From positions 25,386 through 89,385 of the forward strand of contig CAZKJW010000001.1 in assembly GCA_964553125.1 (NCBI GenBank): a DNA stretch of 64,000 nt, given 5' to 3'. This stretch comes from Aphodomonas sp964553125 (lineage in GTDB: Bacteria > Bacillota > Clostridia > Christensenellales > Aristaeellaceae). How positions within the stretch are numbered: position 1 is the stretch's first letter; each line of letters starts with the position of its first letter. A program made the translations under genes and the position numbers. A model generated the notes under the pieces. The model was not told the origin of the DNA. It searched no databases and was given only the letters and a program-made list of their open reading frames with translations. Positions 46,690-55,940 of the stretch are shown here, piece after piece.

Positions 46690-49600
46690 GCAACAACGTC
46701 GACAGACGGATTGTAGAAATGCAATTCGACAACAAGCAATTCGAGAGTCATGCGCAGACCAGCATTGAAACGCTGGACAAGCTGAAAAAGAGCCTTGATC
46801 TGAAGGATTCTGCAAAGGGCTTCTCCGAGCTTGACAAGGCGGCCAAATCGGTGAATCTGGATTCGCTGGTGGGCGCTGTCGAAGCGGTAAGCAGCAAGTT
46901 CTCCATTATGGGCACCGTTGCCGACCAGGTATTCAGGCGGATTACCGACGCTGCGCTGAACGCCGCTGCCAAGGTAAAGGGCTTTATCGAAGAACTGACG
47001 ATTAAACCGGTCTCCACAGGCTTTGGGGAATACGAAACCCAGATCAACGCGATCCAGACCATCATGTCCAACACCCGCGACAAGCTGACCGCCGCCGGAT
47101 ATTCCGAGGCAGAACGGCTGGAAATTGTGAACGACCGACTGGATCAGCTAAACCATTACGCGGATAAAACCATTTACAACTTCACTGAAATGACCCGCAA
47201 CATCGGTACCTTTACTGCCGCAGGTGTAGAACTGGATACGGCGGTGAACTCCATTCAGGGTATCGCTAATCTTGCGGCTGTTTCCGGTTCCACCAGCGAG
47301 CAGGCCAGTCGGGGCATGTATCAGCTTTCCCAGGCGATTTCCACCGGTACAGTGAAACTGATGGACTGGAACTCTGTTGTTAATGCCGGTATGGGCGGCG
47401 AATTGTTTCAGAAAGCGTTGATGCGAACGGCAGACACAATGGGCGTGACCGGCGAGGAAGCGCAGACAATGTTCGCAAAACTCCAAGCTGGAGAGGTGAG
47501 CTTTCGTGACAGCTTGTCCTCTGGATGGCTGAGTTCTAAAGTGTTGACAACAACACTTGAGCAGTTTTCATGGGATTTCGAGCAGATGGCCAAAGAAATG
47601 GGTTATACCGCCGCCAACATGGAGGAAGGCATCGCTAAAGCGATGGAAAAAAAGTGGGCAGATCTGCTCTCTGAAGGCTACAGTATTGAGGAAGCCGAGG
47701 AAATTCTCCAGCTTGCGAAGGATGCGACAGAAGCCGCGACCAAGGTAAAAACCTTCACACAACTTTTTGACACGTTGAAAGAAGCGGCACAAAGTGGTTG
47801 GACACAGACGTGGGAATATATCATTGGCGACTTTGAAGAAGCAAAGGCTCTGCTAACCAGCATCAGTGATTTTTTCGGCGATATAATTAACGCCTCGGCA
47901 GAGACAAGAAACCAGATTGTGAGCGGGTGGAAAAATCTGGGCGGACGCAACGAGTTGATTCAAAGCTTCTGGAATATTGTCTATACGATTCAAAATGTCG
48001 CCAACGTAATTCGTGACGAATTTCAGAAATTCTTTCCTCCGACAACAAGCAAGCAACTCTATGACATGACGAAAAAATTCAAAGAGTTTACCGAAAGGCT
48101 GAGAAGCTTTACGGAAAACTCCGAGATAATGGAAAAGTTCCGGCGCATTGTTGCAGGTGTGGCTGCCGCATTCGATTTAGTGAAGAAGGGCGTTTCGTGG
48201 GTATGGAATGGCTTTAAGAAGCTGCTGGGCGTAACGGGATCGGCTGCCGGTGGGCTGCTGGATGTTGCAGCTGGAGTCGGCGATTTCTTTGTGAATGCAC
48301 GCAACTCCATCGGCGAATCAAAGATCCTGCAATCAATGCTGGCGAGCCTTGGCGAAGCGGCAACGGCTGTGAAAAGTCTTTTTAGCAAGGCGTTTGCAAA
48401 AATCAGCGGCGTATTCAGCAGCCTGTGGGCAAAGGTAAAGGAATCCGGTGTTTTCACGACGATTGGTGTTCGGATGAGCGAGTTCGTTGGGAAAATCCCG
48501 GCGTTTATTCAAAAGATTCAGTCCTGGGGTAAGGCGATTATTGACTATGTAAAGAACTCCGAAACGCTGAAAAAGGCATGGAACAACGTGAAGGGGTTCT
48601 TCAGCTCTACATTCGAAAAAATCTCTGATTTTTCTGGAAAGATTAAAGAGGCGATTCAGGAATTCTTCAGCGCGGATACCAGCGGCAAGGAAGGCTTCTG
48701 GGAGAAGTTGAAGGCGCGGTTCAGCGCGGGTTTTTCTGCGTTTTCCGGCTGGTTCGATGAAGCAAAGGCAAAGCTGCTGGGAGCATGGGCAAAAATCAAG
48801 AGTGTATTTGCAACCTTCTTTACACAGACGGTTCCGAGTTTCTTTAGTGAACTCGGCGGTAAGACCACCGCCGTGGTAAGCGCCATTGCAGGTGTAGACT
48901 GGGCGAGAATTATCAGCACGGTCGTTGGGGCGTTTGCTGCAATAAAATTCGCTTCATTTCTCGGCAGCTTTTCCAAGATTGGCAAAGGCTTTAAGAGTAT
49001 CGGTAAAGGGCTCAAAAACATTGGTGAAAGCTTGAAAGATGTCGCCAAGGATGGCATCCGAATCACGAAGCAGAACAAGGATTCTATCGGTACCACACTG
49101 CTCAAAATTGCTGCGTCCATCGGTATTCTGGTGGCATCTATGCTGGCGCTTTCCAAGATGGATACTGGAGATATTCTAAAATCACTTCTGGTGATCGGCG
49201 CGTTGGGCGCGGAACTGGCGATTATCGCCGGTATCTTTAAGGCGGGCGCAGCAGACGGAAAGTCGTTCCTGATGATGGCGGCTGCGATCAGCCTGATGAT
49301 TATTCCCATAAAGATGCTGGCCAAGATGGATACTGCGGATGCGCTCAAAGGGATTCTTGGAATCGGTCTCATCATGACAGAAATGGCGCTGTTTACTCGA
49401 ATCGCTGGAGAAGGATTCAGCGGTAAAACAGCCTTCCTTTCTCTTGCTATCGGCATCAACTTACTGGTGATTGCTGTGAAGCAGCTTGCGGATGTGAATA
49501 CGGGCGGGCTTATCAAAAGCGTTGCTGCGCTTGGTGTGATATTCTTAGAACTGTCGCTGTTCACCAAGAAAGCCGGCAATAAGCAGGTCAAGGGCCTCAT

Positions 49601-52600
49601 CAGTATGGCGTTAGCGCTGAACCTGATGGTGATCGCAGTAAGAAGTCTTGGAAAGATAAAAACAGGGACATTGGCTAAGGGGATTATTGCCATTGGCGGC
49701 GTTGTTGCATCCTTTGCAGTGCTCGCTAAGACTGCCGGTGGAATAAGCTTTGGTAAATCGCTTGCGATGCTGCTGACCATTGCTGGAACACTGGCACTGT
49801 TTGCCGCTGCATTCAAAGAAATCGATGGGCTGAACATCGGTTCTATGCTGAGCTTTTCTGGGTCGCTTTCGGCGGTTCTGCTGTCGTTGGCTATATCTAT
49901 GACGCTGCTTGGGAACATGCCAATTACCGGGGCGCTAATGGGTGTTGCAAATCTTGCAATTGCCATCGCCGGTATCAGCGCGATTATCATCGGACTGGGC
50001 GCGCTGAAGGACAACTGGAACGGTATGACGGGACTTCTGGAAAGCGGTGGTGAGGTATTTCGCCTGATCGGAAGCGCCATTGGTAAATTTATTGGCGGTA
50101 TCGGCGGCGGTATCGTAGACGGCCTTGATCTGCCGAACATGGGTACACAGCTTTCTGACTTCATGACGAACGCGCAAGGATTCCTTGACGGAGCCAAGAG
50201 TGTAGACGAAAGCGTGAAAACCGGTGCAAGTAATCTGACAGCCGTGATCACAAAGATCGCTGGAGCGGAGTTCACTTCTGCTTTGGTCGGACTCTTCGCC
50301 GGCGAAAACCCGGTGACGAGATTTGCCGAGGATTTGAAAACGCTGGGCATAGCGCTCAGTACATATGGACTTTCCATTTTGCCGCTGGGAAAAGTTCCGT
50401 CAGAATTGCTTGACCGATCCGTTTCTGTAGCAAGTGCGCTTGCAGACGTTGCTGGGAAAATTCCGGCAACAGGCGGCATTGTAGGATTCTTTAATGGCGT
50501 AGGCGATATGGCCACATTCAGCAGTAATGTTGAAACATTAGGGACAGCGCTGACCGGATTCGCAACAAGCATCTCTGATATTGACGATGAGAAGTTCGAT
50601 CAAACGAAGATCGATGCAGTGATATCTGTTGCGAGTGGTCTTGCAACATTGGAAAAGAATCTGGAAGGTCAAGGCGGATTAGAAGATCTGCTTGAAGGCC
50701 AAAAATTTCTTGGGGCATTTAGTAAGGGCTTTGCGCCATTTGCAGAGGGACTCAACGGTTTTATTTCTCAAATCAGCGAAGTTGATACCCTTAATGCGAA
50801 AGGCAAGAAAAAGCTGGACACCGTTATTTCCGTTGGTACGGCGCTCGCAACGCTGGAAAAGAATCTGGAAGCGCAAGGCGGTTTGGAAGACTTGATTGAA
50901 GGACGAAAATTTCTTGGAACCTTCAGCAAAGGATTCAAGCCGTTTGGAGAAGGGCTTAACGGTTTTATCGAACAGGTTCGCCTCATCACCTACGACCCTA
51001 ACGGGGACGACGCGGTCAAAATGGCGGCGGTTATCGCCATTGCCGAATCTCTCAGTGCACTGGAAAAGGGGATTGAAGGTCAAGGAGGCTGGGAAGATGA
51101 TTTTGCAGGGATACAGTCGCTGGCGACCTTCGGAGGAGAGTTTCCAGACTTTGCGACAGCGTTGAACAGCTTTATCGAAACCGTATCAACCCTTGAAGAT
51201 GAAAAGTACGACCAGACCAAAATCGACAACGCACTTGCCGTTGCACAGGCAATCAGCGATTTCGAGGGCAAGCTACCCAAGACGGATGGCTGGTGGCAAA
51301 GCGTTGTGGGCAACAAGGATTTGTCTCTGTTTTCAACCAATGTGACTCGGTTGGGCACGGCGCTTGCTTCCTTTGCCGGAGACATTTCAGCGGTTGATAT
51401 GAGCAATTCCGAAAATGCGATCAACGTCATGGGACTGATTGGCGATTTTATCGGCAGTCTGGATAAAACCGGCGGCGTGTGGGACAACATCGGCAAATGG
51501 TTTGGCGGTTCGAGCGAAAACAACCTGCTGTCTACCACTGAAACGATGGCACGGGTCGGCACGAATCTGAATATGTTTGCAACAAGCCTGACAGGAATTT
51601 CGTTTGGCGGACAGGTGGATGACGCATCCAAGGTCTTTACGGATATGGAAGCCTTCGTGTCAAACCTTGACCCAAGTGGGAGCGTCTGGCAGAGAATTGG
51701 TAAAGTATTTGGGAAAGGCGATACTTCCGCAACACTGAACATGATCACTGCTAACATGGCTACCTTCGGAACCAGCATACGCACGTTTTCTGATGGAATC
51801 AGCAACGCTGAGGGGGCTTCGGCAAACTTTGAAACGGCGAAGATGGTATTTGAAAAATTCAAAGAATTTGGAAACGCGTTTGCCGGAGAAGATGGAAACC
51901 TTATTAATGGCTGGACGTTCGACGATATTGGCGAAGGACTTGCTGATTTCGGTACCTATCTGAACACGTTTGCTGCGAACATTTCCGGCGTAAATGTATC
52001 CGACCTTTCTGGTGCTGTAAGCACAATCGACAGTTTGATGTCCATTGCGAGCGCCGCAGGTGGAATTGACCCGACAAACGTGCAGAATCTTGCCGCTATT
52101 CTTGAAGTGTACGCAAAGACGGATTTTTCAACCGCCGGCAATACGCTGGGCGGAGACCTCGTTACGGCGATTGTTCAGGCGATTCAAAATGGTCAAACGC
52201 AGGTGGGAACGTCTGCAAAACAGCTCTCTGCTGCCGGTTCAGCGGCGATGAACGCAACGTACTCTACATGGAATAGCGCAGGACGATATCTGGGCTCCGG
52301 CCTGGCAAACGGCATTGCAGCGATGGCAGGCAGCGTGAGACGCGCTGCTATAAACGCTGCGGCTGGCGCAACACGAGCGATTCAGATTACATGGTCGGTA
52401 CATTCTCCGTCGAGAGTGGGAAAAGACCTGGGTATGAACTTCGATTTGGGGATTGCGGGCGGCATTGGCGAATACTCGCGCGTAGTCAGCAGTAAGGCAA
52501 CCGGCATGGGCGAAAGTGCTGTGGAAGCGGCGAAAAGCATGCTGCATGGCGTAGATTCAAGTATATTTGACAATTTGGATCCCAACCCGACAATTCGCCC

Positions 52601-52934
52601 CGTGCTTGACCTAAGCAATGTCCAGCACGGTGTGAGTGCAATTGGAGGCATGTTTGCCAATAGTTCTGCGCTGAACGCAGACTTATTTCATGGGATGAAC
52701 TTTAATCATAATGCCAGAATGCTTAACTTCGATGGCGCGCAAATTCTGGGCAGTCAAAGCAACAAAGATGTCGTTTCTGAGCTGCGTACCTTGACGGATA
52801 AATTCAATCGTTTAAGCGAATCTGTATCCAACATGAAGTTGGTGCTCGACACCGGCGTGCTGGTGGGGCAGACTTCAGCAAAGATTGACAGTCAGCTTGG
52901 TATGTTGATGATGCGACGCGAAAGGGGGAATTAA
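46686..52934 (+). CDS. Tape measure protein
   Basis: 2082 residues from the GTG behind GGAGGTAACAGCCC. Starts with VEMQFDNKQFESHAQTSIET and a coiled coil; residues ~780-1130 hold repeated hydrophobic helices (e.g. IAASIGILVASMLALSKMDT, IGLIMTEMALFTR) that may enter the cell membrane at injection. From ~1260 onward units of about 68 residues repeat, the two best sharing LATLEKNLE, QGGLEDL and FLGAFSKGF/FLGTFSKGF at 50616-50820 and 50820-51024. At about 1.5 Angstrom per residue the tail would be near 300 nm. It sets tail length and leads DNA entry. Confidence 0.95.
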   Translation: MSNNVDRRIVEMQFDNKQFESHAQTSIETLDKLKKSLDLKDSAKGFSELDKAAKSVNLDSLVGAVEAVSSKFSIMGTVADQVFRRITDAALNAAAKVKGFIEELTIKPVSTGFGEYETQINAIQTIMSNTRDKLTAAGYSEAERLEIVNDRLDQLNHYADKTIYNFTEMTRNIGTFTAAGVELDTAVNSIQGIANLAAVSGSTSEQASRGMYQLSQAISTGTVKLMDWNSVVNAGMGGELFQKALMRTADTMGVTGEEAQTMFAKLQAGEVSFRDSLSSGWLSSKVLTTTLEQFSWDFEQMAKEMGYTAANMEEGIAKAMEKKWADLLSEGYSIEEAEEILQLAKDATEAATKVKTFTQLFDTLKEAAQSGWTQTWEYIIGDFEEAKALLTSISDFFGDIINASAETRNQIVSGWKNLGGRNELIQSFWNIVYTIQNVANVIRDEFQKFFPPTTSKQLYDMTKKFKEFTERLRSFTENSEIMEKFRRIVAGVAAAFDLVKKGVSWVWNGFKKLLGVTGSAAGGLLDVAAGVGDFFVNARNSIGESKILQSMLASLGEAATAVKSLFSKAFAKISGVFSSLWAKVKESGVFTTIGVRMSEFVGKIPAFIQKIQSWGKAIIDYVKNSETLKKAWNNVKGFFSSTFEKISDFSGKIKEAIQEFFSADTSGKEGFWEKLKARFSAGFSAFSGWFDEAKAKLLGAWAKIKSVFATFFTQTVPSFFSELGGKTTAVVSAIAGVDWARIISTVVGAFAAIKFASFLGSFSKIGKGFKSIGKGLKNIGESLKDVAKDGIRITKQNKDSIGTTLLKIAASIGILVASMLALSKMDTGDILKSLLVIGALGAELAIIAGIFKAGAADGKSFLMMAAAISLMIIPIKMLAKMDTADALKGILGIGLIMTEMALFTRIAGEGFSGKTAFLSLAIGINLLVIAVKQLADVNTGGLIKSVAALGVIFLELSLFTKKAGNKQVKGLISMALALNLMVIAVRSLGKIKTGTLAKGIIAIGGVVASFAVLAKTAGGISFGKSLAMLLTIAGTLALFAAAFKEIDGLNIGSMLSFSGSLSAVLLSLAISMTLLGNMPITGALMGVANLAIAIAGISAIIIGLGALKDNWNGMTGLLESGGEVFRLIGSAIGKFIGGIGGGIVDGLDLPNMGTQLSDFMTNAQGFLDGAKSVDESVKTGASNLTAVITKIAGAEFTSALVGLFAGENPVTRFAEDLKTLGIALSTYGLSILPLGKVPSELLDRSVSVASALADVAGKIPATGGIVGFFNGVGDMATFSSNVETLGTALTGFATSISDIDDEKFDQTKIDAVISVASGLATLEKNLEGQGGLEDLLEGQKFLGAFSKGFAPFAEGLNGFISQISEVDTLNAKGKKKLDTVISVGTALATLEKNLEAQGGLEDLIEGRKFLGTFSKGFKPFGEGLNGFIEQVRLITYDPNGDDAVKMAAVIAIAESLSALEKGIEGQGGWEDDFAGIQSLATFGGEFPDFATALNSFIETVSTLEDEKYDQTKIDNALAVAQAISDFEGKLPKTDGWWQSVVGNKDLSLFSTNVTRLGTALASFAGDISAVDMSNSENAINVMGLIGDFIGSLDKTGGVWDNIGKWFGGSSENNLLSTTETMARVGTNLNMFATSLTGISFGGQVDDASKVFTDMEAFVSNLDPSGSVWQRIGKVFGKGDTSATLNMITANMATFGTSIRTFSDGISNAEGASANFETAKMVFEKFKEFGNAFAGEDGNLINGWTFDDIGEGLADFGTYLNTFAANISGVNVSDLSGAVSTIDSLMSIASAAGGIDPTNVQNLAAILEVYAKTDFSTAGNTLGGDLVTAIVQAIQNGQTQVGTSAKQLSAAGSAAMNATYSTWNSAGRYLGSGLANGIAAMAGSVRRAAINAAAGATRAIQITWSVHSPSRVGKDLGMNFDLGIAGGIGEYSRVVSSKATGMGESAVEAAKSMLHGVDSSIFDNLDPNPTIRPVLDLSNVQHGVSAIGGMFANSSALNADLFHGMNFNHNARMLNFDGAQILGSQSNKDVVSELRTLTDKFNRLSESVSNMKLVLDTGVLVGQTSAKIDSQLGMLMMRRERGN
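50616..51024 (+). repeat. Tandem repeat of ~204 bp inside the tape measure gene
   Basis: Two adjacent units share most bases, with gaps only in the third codon positions and one loop; flanking units are more divergent. Each encodes ~68 residues with LATLEKNLE and SKGFxPFxEGLNGFI. Duplications in tape measure genes lengthen the tail. Confidence 0.75.
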
Positions 52935-53639
52935 ATGTACCATTCCATTACATTCGGAGAGAAAAACACGTGGGACGATTGGCATTTGATTCCCGCTTCG
53001 CGCCCGTTATTCAATCCGCCTGCGGTAAAAACCAATGTGATTGAAATTCCTGGCGGGGACGGCGTTCTTGATTTAACGTCCGCCCTCGCAGGACGCGTTG
53101 TGTTTAAGAACCGGACGGGCTCATGGGATTTCTATGTGGAGAATGGTTTCAGAGAGTGGACTTTGCTTTACAGTGAAATTATGAGCTATCTTCACGGCAA
53201 GAAGCTGAGAGCAATATTGGAAGATGACCCGGACTACTACTACGAAGGAAGGTTTTCTGTAAACAACTGGAAAAGCGATCCAAACTGGTCGCTTATTACA
53301 ATTGACTACGACGTGAAGCCTTACAAAAAGAGCATTCGTGCTCCAGGAGAAGACTGGCTATGGGATACGTTTAACTTCGAAACGGATGTCATCCAGTGCT
53401 ATGAAAACCTTCCTGTTAGCGGTTTGCGGACGGTGATTGCAGTTGGAGACGATATGCCTGTCCCCGCGACTATTATTGCATCCGCAGGTGGTATGACTCT
53501 TACCTTCAACGGCAATGTTTACAACTTGAACAAAGGTATAAATTACAGCAGTGAATTTACAATTTCACAAGGGGAGAATGTATTCGTTTTCGAAGGTGAA
53601 GGCGACATAACTATTAAATACGAAAGAGGGCGGCTGTAG
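52935..53639 (+). CDS. Distal tail protein (Dit)
   Basis: 234 residues starting one base after the tape measure stop. SITFGEKNTWDDWHLIPASR, VIEIPGGDGVLDLTSAL, KNRTGSWDFYVE and EDDPDYYYEGRFSVNN are the Dit core; it forms the hexamer joining tail tube and baseplate. A C-terminal beta domain (~165-234) is the family's optional extension. Confidence 0.9.
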   Translation: MYHSITFGEKNTWDDWHLIPASRPLFNPPAVKTNVIEIPGGDGVLDLTSALAGRVVFKNRTGSWDFYVENGFREWTLLYSEIMSYLHGKKLRAILEDDPDYYYEGRFSVNNWKSDPNWSLITIDYDVKPYKKSIRAPGEDWLWDTFNFETDVIQCYENLPVSGLRTVIAVGDDMPVPATIIASAGGMTLTFNGNVYNLNKGINYSSEFTISQGENVFVFEGEGDITIKYERGRL

Positions 53640-55699
53640 TGTTTTATGTGTACGCAGACGGAAAGTCAATTTACTATCCAATGGACGAAACGCTGCTCAT
53701 TTCATCGCCCCGGATGACGCTGGAGCAGGGAAAAGCAGGAACATTTGAATTCAGTCTTCCATCAAACAACAGATATTACAACTTGCTCCAGCGGCTCAAA
53801 ACAAGAATAACGGTAGAAATCGATGGCACTGAGATATTCAGAGGACGTGTGTTTTCTGAAGAAAGAGATTTCCAAAACACAAGAAGAGTTATCTGTGAAG
53901 GTGATCTGGCTTATCTGACGGATAGCGTACAGAAGGGCGAACGTTATGTTGGTACTACCCATGATCTTTTCCGTAAGATTATCGCGGCGCATAATGCACG
54001 GGTTGAAGAGGAGAAACGATTCGAAGTAGGGATAATTGATATTGAAGATCGTGAAGTGGTTCTGGCGGGACAATCCGACGAGACGGAAGATTTGGATACT
54101 GATTTATTTGATTATAAACAAATAGCCATCAATTCAATCGTGAACCAATGGAAAACGACCTACGATTATATTCAGACGTGTCTGATCGATTATTGCGGCG
54201 GGTATTTGCGAACCCGCCATGAAAACGGAATTACATATATCGACCTTTTGGAAGAATTTGGGAGTGTTTCCTCTCAAAGGATTGAGTTTGGTATCAATTT
54301 GCTCGATCTGTCAGAGAATGCTACAGCCGAGGAGTTGTTTACCGTTTTGATTCCTCTTGGGGACGATAATATGACCATCGAAAGCGTAAACGGGGGCAGC
54401 GACGAGCTCGTTGACGCTGACTTGGTTGAACTCTATGGGCGGATTGTAAAAACACATGTTTTCAGCAACGTGACTGATCCGTCAACACTGTTGGAAAATG
54501 GTCTTCGGTTTCTTGCCGCACGCGCAAATGTGCCTACAACGCTGACTCTGCGCGCAGTAGATATGCATTTGCTGGATTATGAAATACCGGGAATTCAACT
54601 GGGGGATTCTGTTCCGGTGAAATCAACGCCGCATGGAATCGAGCAGAGCTTGACCTGCACGAAAATCGAATATGATTTCGAAAATCCGGCAAACTGCCAG
54701 TTCACCTTTGGAACGCCACATCAAACGCTCACCGAACGCTACCGCAAAGACAGAACCGCGAGCGAAGAAGAAAACTCCGACGCAAATGCAGCAGCAGCAA
54801 GCGCAGCTGGGGCGGCGGGCGGGAGAGCGGGTGCGGCAGCAGCCGAGAAGGCCGCCAATGAAATGCAGGAGAAAATTTATGATGCATGGATCAATGTGGA
54901 TCCCGAACTGGGCCATGTTGACCTTGGCGCGCTGTATCAGGAACTGAAAGACACAAAAGTGGTTCTTGAAAACCAGGTTGGAATCGAGTTGGATGCCCCA
55001 AGTGGAAATGTAAACATTAAGTCCCTCAAAAAGAAATCAGACGAGCAAGAAAACACGCTACTGGAGCAGGCAGCCAGAATTGAGATGATCAACGACGACA
55101 ACCATGCCCGAATCGAATTGGTGGCAGCCAGGACGACGGCCTTGGAAGCGAATACGGCAGAGATCGTTATGCAGGTGAATGATCTGGAAAGCACCATTGC
55201 ACTGAAAGCGGACAAAGTAACGATAAATTCAAAAATCACAACGATAAATTCTGAAATCACTAACATCAACAGCGAGATTACCAACCTTAAAACTCTGGTT
55301 GCTGAAAAGGTTTCGGCAGAGCAAGTGGAATCTGCCCTGACTGAAGCTTTGACAGTAAAGGCACTGAACATTAACGGCGCACGCATTACGGCGCTTCGTA
55401 TCGATTCCGGGCTTATTTGCCAAGGCGGAGAAGAAGTCGCAACGCAGACATGGGTTGAATCTTTGATTGAGAGCAAACTATCTAATTATGCGCGCAAAAG
55501 TCATGTGCACAGTTGGAATGATCTTAGTGGAAAACCGGTACGGTTCGCACCGACATCACACACCCATTCCTTCAGCGGTTCGACAACTATTGGTATTGGC
55601 CATACGCATTATGTATCTGCGGTGCAGTCAAACACAGGCGGGATGAGCACCAATTATACGAAAACTGTCAGTATTTCGGGAACAACAGGTTCTAATTAA
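53639..55699 (+). CDS. Tail-associated (Tal-like) baseplate protein with fibre C-terminus
   Basis: 686 residues, GTG start overlapping the Dit stop by one base. The first ~370 residues follow the gp27/Tal baseplate hub pattern (DETLLISSPRMTLEQGKAGT, GRVFSEERDF, LLDLSENATAEELFTVLIPL). Then Ala/Gly-rich linker (AAAASAAGAAGGRAGAAAAE), coiled coil with repeated TINSEITNINSEI, and a C-terminal fibre with TSHTHSFSGSTTIG. No peptidase motif was seen, so it may lack the lysin function. Confidence 0.85.
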   Translation: MFYVYADGKSIYYPMDETLLISSPRMTLEQGKAGTFEFSLPSNNRYYNLLQRLKTRITVEIDGTEIFRGRVFSEERDFQNTRRVICEGDLAYLTDSVQKGERYVGTTHDLFRKIIAAHNARVEEEKRFEVGIIDIEDREVVLAGQSDETEDLDTDLFDYKQIAINSIVNQWKTTYDYIQTCLIDYCGGYLRTRHENGITYIDLLEEFGSVSSQRIEFGINLLDLSENATAEELFTVLIPLGDDNMTIESVNGGSDELVDADLVELYGRIVKTHVFSNVTDPSTLLENGLRFLAARANVPTTLTLRAVDMHLLDYEIPGIQLGDSVPVKSTPHGIEQSLTCTKIEYDFENPANCQFTFGTPHQTLTERYRKDRTASEEENSDANAAAASAAGAAGGRAGAAAAEKAANEMQEKIYDAWINVDPELGHVDLGALYQELKDTKVVLENQVGIELDAPSGNVNIKSLKKKSDEQENTLLEQAARIEMINDDNHARIELVAARTTALEANTAEIVMQVNDLESTIALKADKVTINSKITTINSEITNINSEITNLKTLVAEKVSAEQVESALTEALTVKALNINGARITALRIDSGLICQGGEEVATQTWVESLIESKLSNYARKSHVHSWNDLSGKPVRFAPTSHTHSFSGSTTIGIGHTHYVSAVQSNTGGMSTNYTKTVSISGTTGSN

Positions 55700-55715
55700 C
55701 GTTTGGAGGAAGGAA

Positions 55716-55940
55716 ATGAAAACGTATGGGGAATTCGGGAAAATCATTGAACAGATTCGTGAGGCGTCAGATCGGATTGAAGTAAAAGGGCGCGTCAACC
55801 GGGCATACGCGGATTTTATTTTCGACAAATGCAATGAGCTTATTCGGATACTGAATGAAGCGGCAGAACGCGCTAATGATCATGGAAAAGAGGGGGAGAG
55901 GGATGGCAAGCCAGATCAAGATATGGCTGGACAAGATTAA
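55716..55940 (+). CDS. Small protein between Tal and tail fibre
   Basis: 74 residues behind TTGGAGGAAGGAA. Helical (FGKIIEQIREASDRIEVKG, DFIFDKCNELIRILNEAAER) with a very acidic/basic end. It overlaps the next gene by 38 bases in a different frame. Unknown; perhaps a fibre chaperone. Confidence 0.6.
   Translation: MKTYGEFGKIIEQIREASDRIEVKGRVNRAYADFIFDKCNELIRILNEAAERANDHGKEGERDGKPDQDMAGQD

Noticed and set aside
48656..50572. 638-codon minus-strand frame opposite the tape measure gene
   Set aside because: Ser/Ala/Pro-rich mirror of repeated helices; no start signal.
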